Counted from the first letter of the stretch, positions 26,934 through 36,164 are shown. The stretch is DNA of 64,000 nt from Flavobacterium gilvum (GCF_001761465.1 NZ_CP017479.1:1-64000); one strand, 5' to 3'. Notes: generated by a model not told the origin, from the letters alone. Made by a program: numbers and translations.

Positions 26934-27513
26934 TTTCTTTAACAACAACAAAAAAACACTTCTTCCTAAAAAATCTGATTCAATTATTGTTTAAAGACCT
27001 ACTTTGTTAGTTTTTTTTCACGCAGATTTCGCAGACTTTCGCAGACTCTTGAATTCTCTTCATCCCAAGTTCGATTATTATTTTTTGGAGCAGAAAAATT
27101 AGGCTTTTTCAGCAGGCATTGTTACCGCTTTTCGTTGCAATCTTTTTATTTTTAAAGAAAAAACAAAAAGGATTTTCACTGCAAACGAAAGTTCACTGAA
27201 CTCCTATGAAAATAAAACTATAGTGAAGTAATCGGGGCTAAAAAGAAAGATTTTGCCTTTTAATAATCATCCAAAAAAAACAGCAACAATTAAACTCTGT
27301 TAAAAAAACATCTTCCTAGAAAATATTTGTTAAATTACTACTACTTATCTAATAATTTTTCTTACATTTACTTATATCTATAATTTTTAACAATTGAATT
27401 AAAAACTACACACCTGTTATCCATAAAACATCATTATTCTAAACCAAAACCTAAAAATCATTTAAAAAAACACTTATGACTTGACTATTACTTAACCATT
27501 AAATCCATAAATC
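26934..27513. other. 580-bp intergenic region with a dispersed repeat
   Basis: No gene. The middle (about 27081-27245) carries a repeat of the CGCTTTTCGTTGCAATCTTTT ... AAAAGGATTT ... CGGGGCTAAAA family, also present at 39061-39186. The remainder is AT-rich; TACATTTA at about 27363-27370 could be a -7 box for the TonB gene but has no partner. Confidence 0.7.
27081..27245. repeat. Dispersed repeat, CGCTTTTCGTTGCAATC ... CGGGGCTAAAA type, copy 1
   Basis: Shared blocks with copy 2 (39061-39186) are CGCTTTYCGTTKCAATCTTTT (split here), ACAAAA(AA)GGATTTYCACTKCAA and CGGGGCTAAAA. Copy 1 has about 45 extra bases between the last two blocks. It also has TTTTTTGGAGCAGA at its left, which recurs at about 57164-57178. 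Confidence 0.75.
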
Positions 27514-28347
27514 ATGTCTAAATTAAACATCTACGAAAACAGCTGGACTAATCTTGTATTCGAAGACAGAAACAAAGAATACGGAGCCTATAATTTACGC
27601 CAGGAACACACCAAAACGTCTATTTTCGCACTCTTAACGGGAGTATTGCTTTTGGCCGTAGCCGCAAGCCTCCCGAAGATTTATAACTACCTGAATCCAG
27701 AACACCAAATCACAACTTTGACTCCAAAATTAGAACCGGCTACAATTGTGAATTTAGACACTTATGTTCCTCCTCCACCAGCGAGTCATGAAGAGGCAGC
27801 AATACCTCAAATTAAAGAACCAATTACCCAGGAACCAATTACCAGCCAACAGCTCATTAATCCGGAAGTTGTAACTTCAACCGCTGCAACTCCAATTGAT
27901 ATTGCTACCAACAACGAACTCAAAAACCTTCCAAACACTGGAACAACTGAGGCTACAGGATCAGGAGTTGGCACATCAAACTCAACAGGAACAGGTACTG
28001 GAACAAGTTCGCCTGGCATTACCGAAAGCACAATTGTATCGAGCGCTCTATTGGATAAATTACCTGAATTCCCTGGAGGAATCAATAAATTTTATTCTTA
28101 TGTTGGCAATAATTTTGAAAAACCGGAACTGGATGGCGATTCAGCGATTCGTGTAAATGTCGCATTTGTTATTGAAAAAGATGGAAGCATGACAGACATT
28201 CGTGTATTGAAAGATCCTGGATATGGTTTAGGAAAAGAAGCCGTAAGAGTTCTGAAATCCCTAAAAACAAAATGGACTCCTGGAATGATTGACGGCAAAG
28301 CAGTTCGAACTGCTTATAACCTTCCAATCACCATTCAACCGAATTAG
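27514..28347 (+). CDS. Energy transducer TonB
   Basis: 277 aa. A short cytoplasmic segment with the NRNKEYGAYNLRQ-like motif (here DRNKEYGAYNLR) is followed by one membrane helix (about 36-55), a proline/threonine/glycine-rich spacer (about 70-175) and a C-terminal TonB domain with LPEFPGGINKFYSYV and VNVAFVIEKDGS. It transmits proton-motive force from ExbB/ExbD to outer-membrane receptors. ExbBD are not in the window, but two TonB-dependent-type barrels are (41404-44226 and 53524-55860). A strong terminator follows. Confidence 0.93.
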   Translation: MSKLNIYENSWTNLVFEDRNKEYGAYNLRQEHTKTSIFALLTGVLLLAVAASLPKIYNYLNPEHQITTLTPKLEPATIVNLDTYVPPPPASHEEAAIPQIKEPITQEPITSQQLINPEVVTSTAATPIDIATNNELKNLPNTGTTEATGSGVGTSNSTGTGTGTSSPGITESTIVSSALLDKLPEFPGGINKFYSYVGNNFEKPELDGDSAIRVNVAFVIEKDGSMTDIRVLKDPGYGLGKEAVRVLKSLKTKWTPGMIDGKAVRTAYNLPITIQPN

Positions 28348-28368
28348 ATTTTTACCCATATAAAACAG

Positions 28369-28402
28369 AAAGCCGAACTTCTAGGAGCTCGGCTTTTTTT
28401 AT
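28369..28402. terminator. Terminator between tonB-type gene and M48 gene
   Basis: Stem AAGCCGA (28369-28375) and TCGGCTT (28389-28395), followed by a T-run. It sits between convergent genes and mainly serves the plus strand. Confidence 0.8.
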
Positions 28403-28417
28403 TATTTGCAACTATAA

Positions 28418-29320
28418 TTACTTCTTGGTTGTAGTAGTTTTTGTGGCTGTTTTAGTTGTAGTAGCCTTAGTTGTGGTTTTAGTTGTTGTGGTTTTCTTTG
28501 CAACAGGCAAAGCCCCATTAATGATAGGCTTTTTCATATAAGCTTTATACAAACCGTCTTTCTCTGCTCTTGCTTTGGCTGTATCAGCTCTCAAGTTAGA
28601 ATCTGGATGCGAACTCATCATTTGATCAATAAAGGAACTCTCAGCACTTTGACTCATTTTAGCCAATGTTCTAAACGCCGATTCCTCAGCATTTACATCA
28701 TATCCATTTTTTTTCATGAATTCATAAGCAAACAAATCAGCTTCGGATTCTTGTTTTCTACTAAATTTACAATCAATAATCGCGCTACCAATTTTACCTA
28801 ATTGACTATCAGTAACAGCAGCTACTTTATTAGATTGTGAAGCTGCGGCATCAATTAAAGCTTCTTTTTTATATGCTGCTTTCATCGCATCTCTTGAATC
28901 GTGATTATTTACGTGACCAATTTCGTGACCAATAACAGCGATTAATTCGTTATCGTCCATAATATCCATCAATCCCGAAAAAACACGTACACTACCATCA
29001 GCTGTAGCAAAAGCATTGACATCTTTAGTCAAATAGACTTTATAATTTAAGGTATAAGTATCCCCTTTAGTGTATTTCCCAAAAACTCGTGCCAATCGAA
29101 TAGCGTAAGGATCTGTTGGTTCTGCCACTTTATTTTCGGTATCCATTTTATCAACCGCAGCTTTGGACAAAGCAGCCGCATCCGCATCGGTAATAGTAAA
29201 TCCCGTTATTCCTTTTTGAACAGCACCTAATGCTCTTTCCCCAAGATTAATTTGAGCCTGAGCCACAGAAAATCCAAAAAGGACAGCCGAAGCGCTTAAA
29301 AATAATGATTTTGTGTTCAT
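28418..29320 (-). CDS. M48 family zinc metallopeptidase
   Basis: 300 aa. A signal peptide (ending near AQAQ) precedes a peptidase domain with VIGHEIGHVNNHD (HExxH zinc motif, about 127-139) and the third ligand in KQESEADLFAYEF. This is the BepA/LoiP type of periplasmic protease that works in outer-membrane quality control. The last 25 residues are almost only lysine, threonine and alanine (TTTKTTTKATTTK), a low-complexity tail from a simple DNA repeat (28421-28500). Its function and variability are unclear. Confidence 0.9.
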   Translation of the reverse strand: MNTKSLFLSASAVLFGFSVAQAQINLGERALGAVQKGITGFTITDADAAALSKAAVDKMDTENKVAEPTDPYAIRLARVFGKYTKGDTYTLNYKVYLTKDVNAFATADGSVRVFSGLMDIMDDNELIAVIGHEIGHVNNHDSRDAMKAAYKKEALIDAAASQSNKVAAVTDSQLGKIGSAIIDCKFSRKQESEADLFAYEFMKKNGYDVNAEESAFRTLAKMSQSAESSFIDQMMSSHPDSNLRADTAKARAEKDGLYKAYMKKPIINGALPVAKKTTTTKTTTKATTTKTATKTTTTKK

Positions 29321-29533
29321 CTTTTATTATATTTAATTTTATACTACAAATATACTGCAACTGCTAAACAACAAAAACACCTTTTTAGTATAATCTTAAA
29401 AAAAAATTAACACTAAAAAACGCTAAGTCAATCTATAAAAAAACAACTCTTTAAGTCAAAAAACAACTTGATAATCATCTAAGTTTTATCAAAATTCATA
29501 ATTAGGGAACTCAAATTCTAAAACTACATTCCT

Positions 29534-29541
29534 TATCTTTG
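29534..29541 (+). promoter_or_regulatory. Putative lipA -7 box (TATCTTTG)
   Basis: TATCTTTGC matches TAnnTTTG and lies 20 bases upstream of the lipA ATG, giving a very short leader. Confidence 0.5.
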
Positions 29542-29560
29542 CATTCTGAATAAATGAAAT

Positions 29561-30430
29561 ATGGAAACTGCTTTAGACAATACACTCCCTGTGGGAAAGC
29601 CAAAATGGCTAAAAGTAAAACTACCTATTGGACAAAAATATACTGAACTTCGCGGTTTAGTTGACAAATATAGCCTTAATACAATCTGTACTTCTGGGAG
29701 CTGCCCAAATATGGGAGAATGTTGGGGGGAAGGTACGGCAACATTTATGATTTTAGGAAATGTATGTACCCGTTCCTGCGGTTTTTGTGGTGTAAAAACC
29801 GGAAGGCCAGAAACTGTCGATTGGGACGAGCCTGAGAAAGTGGCCCGTTCAATAAAAATTATGAATATCAAGCATGCCGTAATCACTAGTGTGGACAGGG
29901 ATGATTTGAAAGATGGAGGTTCTATTATATGGGGAGAAACTGTAAAAGCTATCCGTAGAATGAATCCAAACACAACTTTGGAAACTCTAATTCCAGATTT
30001 TCAAGGCATCGAAAGAAACATCGACCGTATCGTAGAGGCCAATCCTGAAGTGGTTTCTCACAATATGGAAACCGTTCGAAGACTCACTCGAGAAGTACGC
30101 ATTCAAGCCAAGTACGACAGAAGTTTGGAAGTTTTAAGATACTTGAAAGAAAAAGGGATTAACAGAACTAAGTCGGGAATTATGCTTGGTCTTGGTGAAA
30201 AAGAAGAAGAAGTTTTTCAAACTATGCGCGATTTATATGCTGCAAATGTAGACATTGTGACCATCGGTCAATATTTACAGCCAACTAAAAAACACCTTCC
30301 TGTAAAAGAATTCATCACTCCGGATCAATTCAAAAAATATGAAGCATTCGGTCTGGAATTAGGATTCCGTCATGTAGAAAGTGGAGCATTGGTTCGATCT
30401 TCATATAAAGCACAAAAACACATTTTATAA
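29561..30430 (+). CDS. lipA: Lipoyl synthase
   Basis: 289 aa. Both iron-sulfur motifs are present: the auxiliary cluster [12 protein letters not shown] and the radical-[11 protein letters not shown]. The C-terminal RSSYKAQ carries the conserved serine ligand. It inserts two sulfur atoms into octanoyl groups on lipoyl domains. lipB is not adjacent. The gap to gap contains a hairpin (30435-30474). Confidence 0.98.
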   Translation: METALDNTLPVGKPKWLKVKLPIGQKYTELRGLVDKYSLNTICTSGSCPNMGECWGEGTATFMILGNVCTRSCGFCGVKTGRPETVDWDEPEKVARSIKIMNIKHAVITSVDRDDLKDGGSIIWGETVKAIRRMNPNTTLETLIPDFQGIERNIDRIVEANPEVVSHNMETVRRLTREVRIQAKYDRSLEVLRYLKEKGINRTKSGIMLGLGEKEEEVFQTMRDLYAANVDIVTIGQYLQPTKKHLPVKEFITPDQFKKYEAFGLELGFRHVESGALVRSSYKAQKHIL

Positions 30431-30434
30431 CAAA

Positions 30435-30474
30435 GTTTAATCGTTTAATTGCCAAACCGGTTAGACGATTAAAC
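30435..30474. repeat. Hairpin between lipA and gap
   Basis: Arms GTTTAATCGTTTAA (30435-30448) and TTAGACGATTAAAC (30461-30474) pair at 13 of 14 positions, with the related word AAACGGTTAAAC following. No T-run, so a terminator is not certain. Confidence 0.65.
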
Positions 30475-30496
30475 GGTTAAACAAATAAACGAAAAA

Positions 30497-31492
30497 TTGA
30501 AAACAAGAATTGCCATCAATGGTTTTGGAAGAATCGGACGAAATTTATTTCGATTGCTTTTGGACCACCCCTCTATTGAAGTAGTCGCCATAAATGACAT
30601 TGCCGATAAAAAAACAATGGCTCATTTAGTTAAATACGACAGCATTCACGGTGTTTTGCCTTTTGCGGTAAGCAACGATGAAAAAGGAATTATTGTTGAC
30701 GGAAAGCATTTTTTGTTTTTCCACGAAAAAAATATTTCAAATTTAGACTGGAAAAGTGTTGACATCGATTTTGTTATAGAATCTACTGGCAAGTTCAAAA
30801 CTTTTGAAGAGATAAACAACCATATTTTGGCTGGAGCCAAAAGAGTAATTCTCTCAGCTCCATCTGAAGTTGACACGATAAAAACTGTGGTTTTGGGCGT
30901 TAATGAATCTATTCTTGATGGAACCGAAACTATTGTATCCAATGCCAGCTGTACTACCAATAATGCAGCGCCAATGATCAAAGTAATTGAAGAACTTTGC
31001 GGAATCGAGCAAGCCTACATCACAACAATTCACTCTTTTACAACAGATCAAAGCTTACACGATCAACCCCATAAAGATTTACGCAGAGCTAGAGGCGCAA
31101 GCCAATCTATTGTCCCAACGACAACGGGTGCAGCAAAGGCCTTAACAAAAATCTTTACTTCATTAGACGGCAAAATGGGTGGTTGCGGAATTAGGGTACC
31201 CGTTCCTGATGGTTCCCTTACGGACATAACCTTCAACGTAAAAAAAATTGTCACGATAGAGGAAATAAACAACGCTTTTAAATTGGCGTCAGAAACCAAT
31301 TTGAAGGGAATTTTAGAATATACAGATGACCCTATTGTGTCAATTGATGTAATTGGAAATAAAAATTCATGTATATTTGATTCTCAACTTACTTCTGTAA
31401 TCGACAAAATGGTAAAAGTTGTAGGTTGGTACGATAACGAAATTGGATATTCATCAAGGCTTATAGATCTGATTTTGTTATTAAAAAAATAA
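30497..31492 (+). CDS. gap: Glyceraldehyde-3-phosphate dehydrogenase, type I
   Basis: 331 aa. TTG start at 30497, chosen because it gives the standard N-terminus INGFGRIGRN; no ATG is available nearby. The active-site loop is SNASCTTNNAAP with the catalytic cysteine, and WYDNEIGYSSR is near the C-terminus. IND after the second strand suggests NAD preference. It oxidises glyceraldehyde-3-phosphate in glycolysis or the reverse in gluconeogenesis. Flavobacteria often have more than one copy, so this may not be the main glycolytic enzyme. The hybrid kinase gene follows after 18 bases. Confidence 0.95.
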   Translation: MKTRIAINGFGRIGRNLFRLLLDHPSIEVVAINDIADKKTMAHLVKYDSIHGVLPFAVSNDEKGIIVDGKHFLFFHEKNISNLDWKSVDIDFVIESTGKFKTFEEINNHILAGAKRVILSAPSEVDTIKTVVLGVNESILDGTETIVSNASCTTNNAAPMIKVIEELCGIEQAYITTIHSFTTDQSLHDQPHKDLRRARGASQSIVPTTTGAAKALTKIFTSLDGKMGGCGIRVPVPDGSLTDITFNVKKIVTIEEINNAFKLASETNLKGILEYTDDPIVSIDVIGNKNSCIFDSQLTSVIDKMVKVVGWYDNEIGYSSRLIDLILLLKK

Positions 31493-31510
31493 CAAAAAAC
31501 AGCCCCAATC

Positions 31511-33691
31511 ATGAAATACTTTTTATTATTTACTGTTTTTTTTCATTCTCTACTCTATTGCCAAATTGAAAAAAAGGCGGACAGTATCGCCTATTATTCA
31601 ATATCTGCAAGCGAGAATATCAAAAACAATAATTATAAAAAAGCTTTATCATTAACTCAAAAAGCTATCGATTTCAGTAAAAAAAATAACGATTCTGAAA
31701 ACGAGGCTATCCAAACATACAACTTAGGTAAAATTTATTTTGATCTAAATCTTCATAATGATGCAATCGAATTATTAGGCAAAAGCATTAAGTTATTCAA
31801 CACCGTTTCCAATGCCCCTGATAATAAAGTAGCAAATGCCTATTACTATTTAAGTTTGTCCTATACGGAGAAAAAAAATTACCCCCTTGCCGAAATCTGT
31901 ATTTTCAATGCCGAAAAAATTAAAAAAGAATTAAACATTGACGACAAGACGGATTTAATTAATTTACAAAAAGGGATTCTCGCAAAAATAAAAGGTGACA
32001 ACGACTTGGCTTCAAACCTATTCAACAACATTATTTCAAAACCAAACAGTGACATTCTAACCTACCCAAAAGCCGAAGCCTTTTACCAAATTGGAACAAT
32101 TGAAGCTACCAACAAAAGGTATAATTTGGCTTTGAATTACTTTAACCGAGCCTTAGAATTAAATCTAAGAACTAAAAGCACGATTCAAAAGTCTAATATT
32201 TTATTAGCCCTAAGTACCGTTTACGACAAATTGCTTGACAAATCTAATGCCTTTGCCTACTTAAAAAAACATTTGAATGTAAAAGAAAGCATCGTTCTAG
32301 CCAATGAAGAAAAACTAGGCATAAACGACTATGAAGTATTCAAGGAATCCCAACGGAAACAAGAAGAATTATTACTCGAGAAAGAAAATAAAGAAAAAGA
32401 AAAAGCTGATAAATTTTCAAAACTAATAAGCATTTTAGCCATTGCAATCATATCTGTTTTATCCCTTTTGAGCTTATCTCTTTACAAAAACAATATCATT
32501 CGTAACCAAACCAATGCATTATTAAGAGAAAAAAACAATGAATTGATTGCTGCGAAAAACAAGGCAGAAGAAGCTTCCAAAGCAAGGTCTGAATTTCTTT
32601 CCACTGTAAGCCACGAACTTAGAACACCACTGAACGCCATCAACGGAATTACCCACCTTTTATTGGAAGAAAAACCAAAAAAATCACAGATGCATTATTT
32701 GTCCTCTTTAAAATTTTCGGGCAACTATTTGACCACCTTCATCAATGATATTTTGGAAATAAACAAAATTGAATCTAACAAACTCGAAATTGAATATATT
32801 AATTTCAATATCAAACAGTTATTGGGAGACATTCAAAACTCTCTAAAAGAAATTGCAACGATAAACAATAATAAATTTATTCTCAAGGTTGATCCATCCA
32901 TACCCGAAAATTTAATCGGAGACCCTACAAAACTGTCTCAAATTTTCATGAATTTAATCAACAATGCACTCAAATTCACCAATAACGGAACTGTTATTGT
33001 AGCTGCACGATTAAGAAACTACCAAAATGAAAACGCCACAATATTTTTTCAAATTGTCGACACGGGTATTGGAATTCCAGAAGATAAATTAAAAACTGTA
33101 TTCGAAAGTTTTTCGCAGGGATCGGTTGAAATCAACAGAAAATTTGGAGGCACCGGACTAGGATTAACAATCGTAAAAAAACTGGTTCGCATTTTAGGAG
33201 GCCATATCCGACTTAAAAGTATTGTTGGAGAAGGTTCTACTTTTTCTTTTGAATTGAACTTCAAAGTGGACAGCAAACCGATGTTTAAAAAAGTTACTAC
33301 CAAAAATTACAATCCAGAAATCTTTAAGAACAAAAAAATACTTGTGGTTGAAGACAATAAAATCAACCAGATGATTACCAAAAAAATGCTGGTAAACAAA
33401 GGTATGGATTGCACTATTCTGGACAATGGGGAAGACGCAATCGAAATATTGAAAGACGATACATTCGACCTGGTATTAATGGATGTTCATTTATTGGGAA
33501 TAAATGGTACTATCGCGACACAACAAATCAGGGAGTTTGACAACATAACCCCAATTCTCGCCCTTACAGCAATTTCATTAAATGAAAACAGAGAAATGTT
33601 ACTCTCATTTGGCATGACAGATGTGATTACAAAACCATTTGTCGCCGAAGATTTTTATGACACTATTGCCCAAAATTTAATCATTTCCTAA
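31511..33691 (+). CDS. TPR-containing hybrid sensor histidine kinase
   Basis: 726 aa. A signal peptide is followed by TPR-like helices (about 20-285), a membrane helix (about 304-322), a coiled coil, a HisKA domain with VSHELRTPLNAI (phospho-accepting histidine near 368), an HATPase domain with LINNALKFTNNG, DTGIGIP and GGTGLGLTIVKKL, and a C-terminal receiver domain with VVEDNKINQ and the aspartate in LVLMDVH (near 658). It senses a periplasmic signal, probably a peptide or protein through the TPRs, and relays phosphate inside one polypeptide. No output regulator is adjacent. It overlaps the convergent phosphorylase gene by four bases. Confidence 0.94.
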   Translation: MKYFLLFTVFFHSLLYCQIEKKADSIAYYSISASENIKNNNYKKALSLTQKAIDFSKKNNDSENEAIQTYNLGKIYFDLNLHNDAIELLGKSIKLFNTVSNAPDNKVANAYYYLSLSYTEKKNYPLAEICIFNAEKIKKELNIDDKTDLINLQKGILAKIKGDNDLASNLFNNIISKPNSDILTYPKAEAFYQIGTIEATNKRYNLALNYFNRALELNLRTKSTIQKSNILLALSTVYDKLLDKSNAFAYLKKHLNVKESIVLANEEKLGINDYEVFKESQRKQEELLLEKENKEKEKADKFSKLISILAIAIISVLSLLSLSLYKNNIIRNQTNALLREKNNELIAAKNKAEEASKARSEFLSTVSHELRTPLNAINGITHLLLEEKPKKSQMHYLSSLKFSGNYLTTFINDILEINKIESNKLEIEYINFNIKQLLGDIQNSLKEIATINNNKFILKVDPSIPENLIGDPTKLSQIFMNLINNALKFTNNGTVIVAARLRNYQNENATIFFQIVDTGIGIPEDKLKTVFESFSQGSVEINRKFGGTGLGLTIVKKLVRILGGHIRLKSIVGEGSTFSFELNFKVDSKPMFKKVTTKNYNPEIFKNKKILVVEDNKINQMITKKMLVNKGMDCTILDNGEDAIEILKDDTFDLVLMDVHLLGINGTIATQQIREFDNITPILALTAISLNENREMLLSFGMTDVITKPFVAEDFYDTIAQNLIIS

Positions 33692-34500
33692 TTTCTCGCT
33701 ATCAACTCACTGATTAGCTTACGCAAATGAGGCTCAGCACCTTTGGCCGCTTCCAAAACCTCATCGTGCGAAATGGTTTCTATACTTTCCTCATCGCCCA
33801 TATCAGTAATGATGGAAACACCAAAGGTTTCTAAATCCATGTGTCGTGCCACAATCACCTCAGGAACGGTTGACATTCCCACGCAATCAGCACCCATAAT
33901 CTTAACCATTCTGTATTCTGCCAAAGTTTCAAATGTTGGTCCCTGCAAGCCTAAATAAACGCCCTCATGAACCTCAATATTAAACTCATGGGCAATCTCT
34001 TTTGCCTTTGCAATCATTTCAACGGAATATGGCTGACTCATATTTACGAATCTTGGTCCAAAACGTTCATCATTTTTTCCTCGCAAAGGATGTTCCGGCA
34101 TAAAATTGATATGATCTTTGATAATCATGATTGAACCCACTTTGAAATTTGGATTCACACCTCCCGAAGCATTCGAAACAATTAATTTTTGAATACCCAA
34201 ATACTTCATCACACGTACCGGAAAAGTAACTTCCTTCATGGAATACCCTTCATAATAATGAAAGCGTCCTTGCATGGCAACCACTTTTTTACTACCAATG
34301 GTCCCAAAAACCAACGCCCCTTTATGTCCTTGAACTGTCGAAACGGGAAAATTTGGAATTTCCTCATAAGGCAACCTAAATTCAATCGCAATATCATTGG
34401 TAAAACCTCCCAATCCGGAGCCTAAAATCACCCCAAATTCCGGCGTAAAATCTATTTTGTTTTTTATATAACTAACTGTTTCTTGTACTTTGTCCCACAT
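33688..34500 (-). CDS. Purine nucleoside phosphorylase, trimeric PunA type
   Basis: 270 aa. The start MWDKVQETVSYI and ILGSGLGGF give the phosphate-binding glycine loop; GRFHYYEGYS, VSNASGGVNP and the C-terminal ADCVGMSTVPEVIVARH are typical of the trimeric family. It cleaves inosine and guanosine with phosphate to base and ribose-1-phosphate. It starts 29 bases inside the end of lpxK in another frame, so the two are coupled. Confidence 0.94.
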   Translation of the reverse strand: MWDKVQETVSYIKNKIDFTPEFGVILGSGLGGFTNDIAIEFRLPYEEIPNFPVSTVQGHKGALVFGTIGSKKVVAMQGRFHYYEGYSMKEVTFPVRVMKYLGIQKLIVSNASGGVNPNFKVGSIMIIKDHINFMPEHPLRGKNDERFGPRFVNMSQPYSVEMIAKAKEIAHEFNIEVHEGVYLGLQGPTFETLAEYRMVKIMGADCVGMSTVPEVIVARHMDLETFGVSIITDMGDEESIETISHDEVLEAAKGAEPHLRKLISELIARN

Positions 34501-35497
34501 AACTTAAAATATTTTTATCAAAATCATCTCCATCTGAAAGGAACGAACTTTTTATTGGCAAAAAATAAAGCTGTTCACTTAATATACTTCCTTTCAATCG
34601 GACATAATCTTTTTCTGTTGTTACAATAACCTTGCCGCCTGCTTTTTTCTTAATTTCTTCTAGTTCGCTTTCGCTAAAATTATGATGATCAGGAAAAGTC
34701 AGACATTCGTCATTTTCCTTTTTCAAATGTGTAAAAAATGATTCAGGCTTCGCTATTCCTGCCAAAAGTATCTTATCCATCTTTTTTACTTCGGCAACAT
34801 TTATGGTTTTTTCATTAGAATAAACCACACCATCATACTCAATAAAGGTAAAAAACAAAGTTTGATTAGAAGCCAGATTCAGTTGTTTTTTTATAGAATT
34901 TTGCTCCCCCAAGGAAAGATTTGAAGGACATTTTGTAACCACAACAATATTAGCTCTTTGCACACCACTCCTGCTTTCTCTTAAATTTCCTGTAGGCAGC
35001 ATAAAATCGTTACAATACAAATCTCCATAAGACGTAAGAAGAATATAAAATCCTGCGTTTACCTTTCTGTGCTGAAAAGTGTCATCCAATAAAATAATTT
35101 CGGGAGGATTTGAATTCAACAACAATTTTTCGATTCCATTCTTTCTATTGGCATCTACGGCAACCTGAATATTTCTGAATTTTTGATAAAATTGGAATGG
35201 TTCATCCCCCAATTGCAATGCATCAGAACTTGAATCGGCCAAAACAAAACCTTCGGATTGTCTTTTATATCCCCTGCTCAATGTCGCAACTTTGTATTTA
35301 TCTGAAAGCAACCGAATCAAATATTCAATTTGAGGTGTTTTTCCTGTTCCGCCCACGCTGAGATTTCCCACAGCAATAACAGGTAAATCAAAAGAAAATG
35401 ATTTCAAAATTCTTGCATCGAAAAGCAAATTGCGGATATTGGTAATTAAGCCATACAAAATGGCAAATGGAAATAATATTTTTCGCAGTAAATTCAT
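34472..35497 (-). CDS. lpxK: Tetraacyldisaccharide 4'-kinase
   Basis: 341 aa. An N-terminal hydrophobic helix (about 1-22) anchors it in the inner membrane. SVGGTGKTP is the Walker A motif (about 47-55), and LLDDTFQHRKV and TTEKDYVRLK are further LpxK signatures. It phosphorylates the 4' position of the lipid A disaccharide. It begins only three bases after the toxin gene, and a second copy of its first 30 bases lies at 36107-36136, upstream of the toxin-antitoxin pair. This implies that its natural promoter region is now separated from it. Confidence 0.96.
   Translation of the reverse strand: MNLLRKILFPFAILYGLITNIRNLLFDARILKSFSFDLPVIAVGNLSVGGTGKTPQIEYLIRLLSDKYKVATLSRGYKRQSEGFVLADSSSDALQLGDEPFQFYQKFRNIQVAVDANRKNGIEKLLLNSNPPEIILLDDTFQHRKVNAGFYILLTSYGDLYCNDFMLPTGNLRESRSGVQRANIVVVTKCPSNLSLGEQNSIKKQLNLASNQTLFFTFIEYDGVVYSNEKTINVAEVKKMDKILLAGIAKPESFFTHLKKENDECLTFPDHHNFSESELEEIKKKAGGKVIVTTEKDYVRLKGSILSEQLYFLPIKSSFLSDGDDFDKNILSYVGQSTRNS
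35468..35497 (-). repeat. Direct repeat (lpxK start), copy adjoining lpxK
   Basis: The first 30 bases of lpxK (codons for MNLLRKILFP), matching 36107-36136 at 28 of 30 positions in the same orientation. The two copies flank the toxin-antitoxin genes. Confidence 0.93.
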
Positions 35498-35500
35498 AAA

Positions 35501-35782
35501 TTATTTATCAAAATAATGCCCCATTGCGGAAACCACAAAAACAGTTACAATTTCAGCTTCTACTCGATAAACAATTCGGTCTTTTTTATTGATTCTCCTT
35601 GACCAATACCCTTCCAAATTATACTTTAATTCTTCGGGCTGACCTTCTCCTGAAAAGGGACTTTCAGTAAGTTCTAAAAGTATTTTTTCAATTTTTTTTA
35701 TAGTAGATTTGTTCCCCGATTTATAATGAGCCTTCAAGTTTTTACGGGCGACATCTTCAAATTCTACAAAATACTTCCCCAT
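35501..35782 (-). CDS. Txe/YoeB-family addiction-module toxin
   Basis: 93 aa, normal for a RelE/YoeB-fold mRNA interferase. SPFSGEGQPEELKYNL and GYWSRRINKKDRIVYRVE match YoeB closely, and the C-terminal SAMGHYFD carries the histidine and tyrosine expected for catalysis. It would cleave mRNA at the ribosome when free of antitoxin. It overlaps the antitoxin gene by 19 bases and ends three bases before lpxK, so lpxK transcription probably runs through the module. Confidence 0.92.
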   Translation of the reverse strand: MGKYFVEFEDVARKNLKAHYKSGNKSTIKKIEKILLELTESPFSGEGQPEELKYNLEGYWSRRINKKDRIVYRVEAEIVTVFVVSAMGHYFDK

Positions 35783-36039
35783 ATATCATCAGGATTTAAC
35801 CTTGTTGTATTTCCTTTTTTAATGTTAGCTTCAGCTTTTTTTATTTTGGCAACAAAATCAGTGCTATAAGGGCTTTTCTTCTCTGATTCGCTATCGCTCG
35901 TATCGGTTTTTTTTATTTTTTTAGAATCCGTTTCAATAATCTCAATACCTTCAACGTTTTTAAAAAAAGTCTCCGACATTGCCATAAATGCCTTTCCTGC
36001 TTTTGTGCGCTCGTTAATTTTTATGGTTATTGTAGTCAT
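35764..36039 (-). CDS. Antitoxin of the Txe/YoeB pair, DUF2683-like
   Basis: 91 aa. The N-terminal TTITIKINERTKAGKAFMAM resembles antitoxins paired with Txe/YoeB toxins in Bacteroidota (DUF2683-like). The middle is acidic and lysine-rich and probably unfolded (about 40-62), and the C-terminal NTTRLNPDDIWGSIL likely wraps the toxin. TACATTTG at 36058-36065 on the same strand is a good -7 box. The start lies 10 bases after the stop of the short frame that continues from the duplicated lpxK start. Confidence 0.85.
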   Translation of the reverse strand: MTTITIKINERTKAGKAFMAMSETFFKNVEGIEIIETDSKKIKKTDTSDSESEKKSPYSTDFVAKIKKAEANIKKGNTTRLNPDDIWGSIL

Positions 36040-36057
36040 GACTATTGATTTAATTCA

Positions 36058-36065
36058 CAAATGTA
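36058..36065 (-). promoter_or_regulatory. Putative toxin-antitoxin -7 box (TACATTTG)
   Basis: TACATTTG on the minus strand matches TAnnTTTG, 18 bases before the antitoxin ATG. No obvious TTTG at the -33 position. Confidence 0.45.
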
Positions 36066-36106
36066 CAAAATATCACGGTTTTTATTTGGTAAAAAAAAGC
36101 ATGCTT

Positions 36107-36136
36107 GGGAAACAATATTTTTCGCAGTAAATTCAT
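36107..36136 (-). pseudogene. Fossil lpxK start upstream of the toxin-antitoxin pair
   Basis: ATG at 36136 and the next nine codons read MNLLRKILFP, the same as the start of lpxK, with two silent base changes. After the tenth codon the sequence diverges; the frame continues for 18 unrelated codons and stops at 36050. It is best read as what remains of the original lpxK start after insertion of the module. Confidence 0.88.
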
Positions 36137-36156
36137 TTTACGAAAGTTTAATATTT

Positions 36157-36164
36157 TATCTTTG
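36157..36164 (+). promoter_or_regulatory. Putative -7 box (TATCTTTG) of the Nif3-coiled-coil operon
   Basis: TATCTTTG fits TAnnTTTG and lies 111 bases before the Nif3-like gene, in the divergent region shared with the lpxK side. Confidence 0.45.

Noticed and set aside
26950..27326. Similar words (AAAAACA-CTTCCTA-AAAAT) on both sides of the repeat at 27081, possible target duplication
   Set aside because: The match is short, gapped and A-rich; comparable words occur elsewhere in intergenic DNA.
28421..28500. Threonine/lysine repeat DNA as a separate tandem repeat element
   Set aside because: It encodes the low-complexity tail of the M48 protease in frame and needs no separate explanation.
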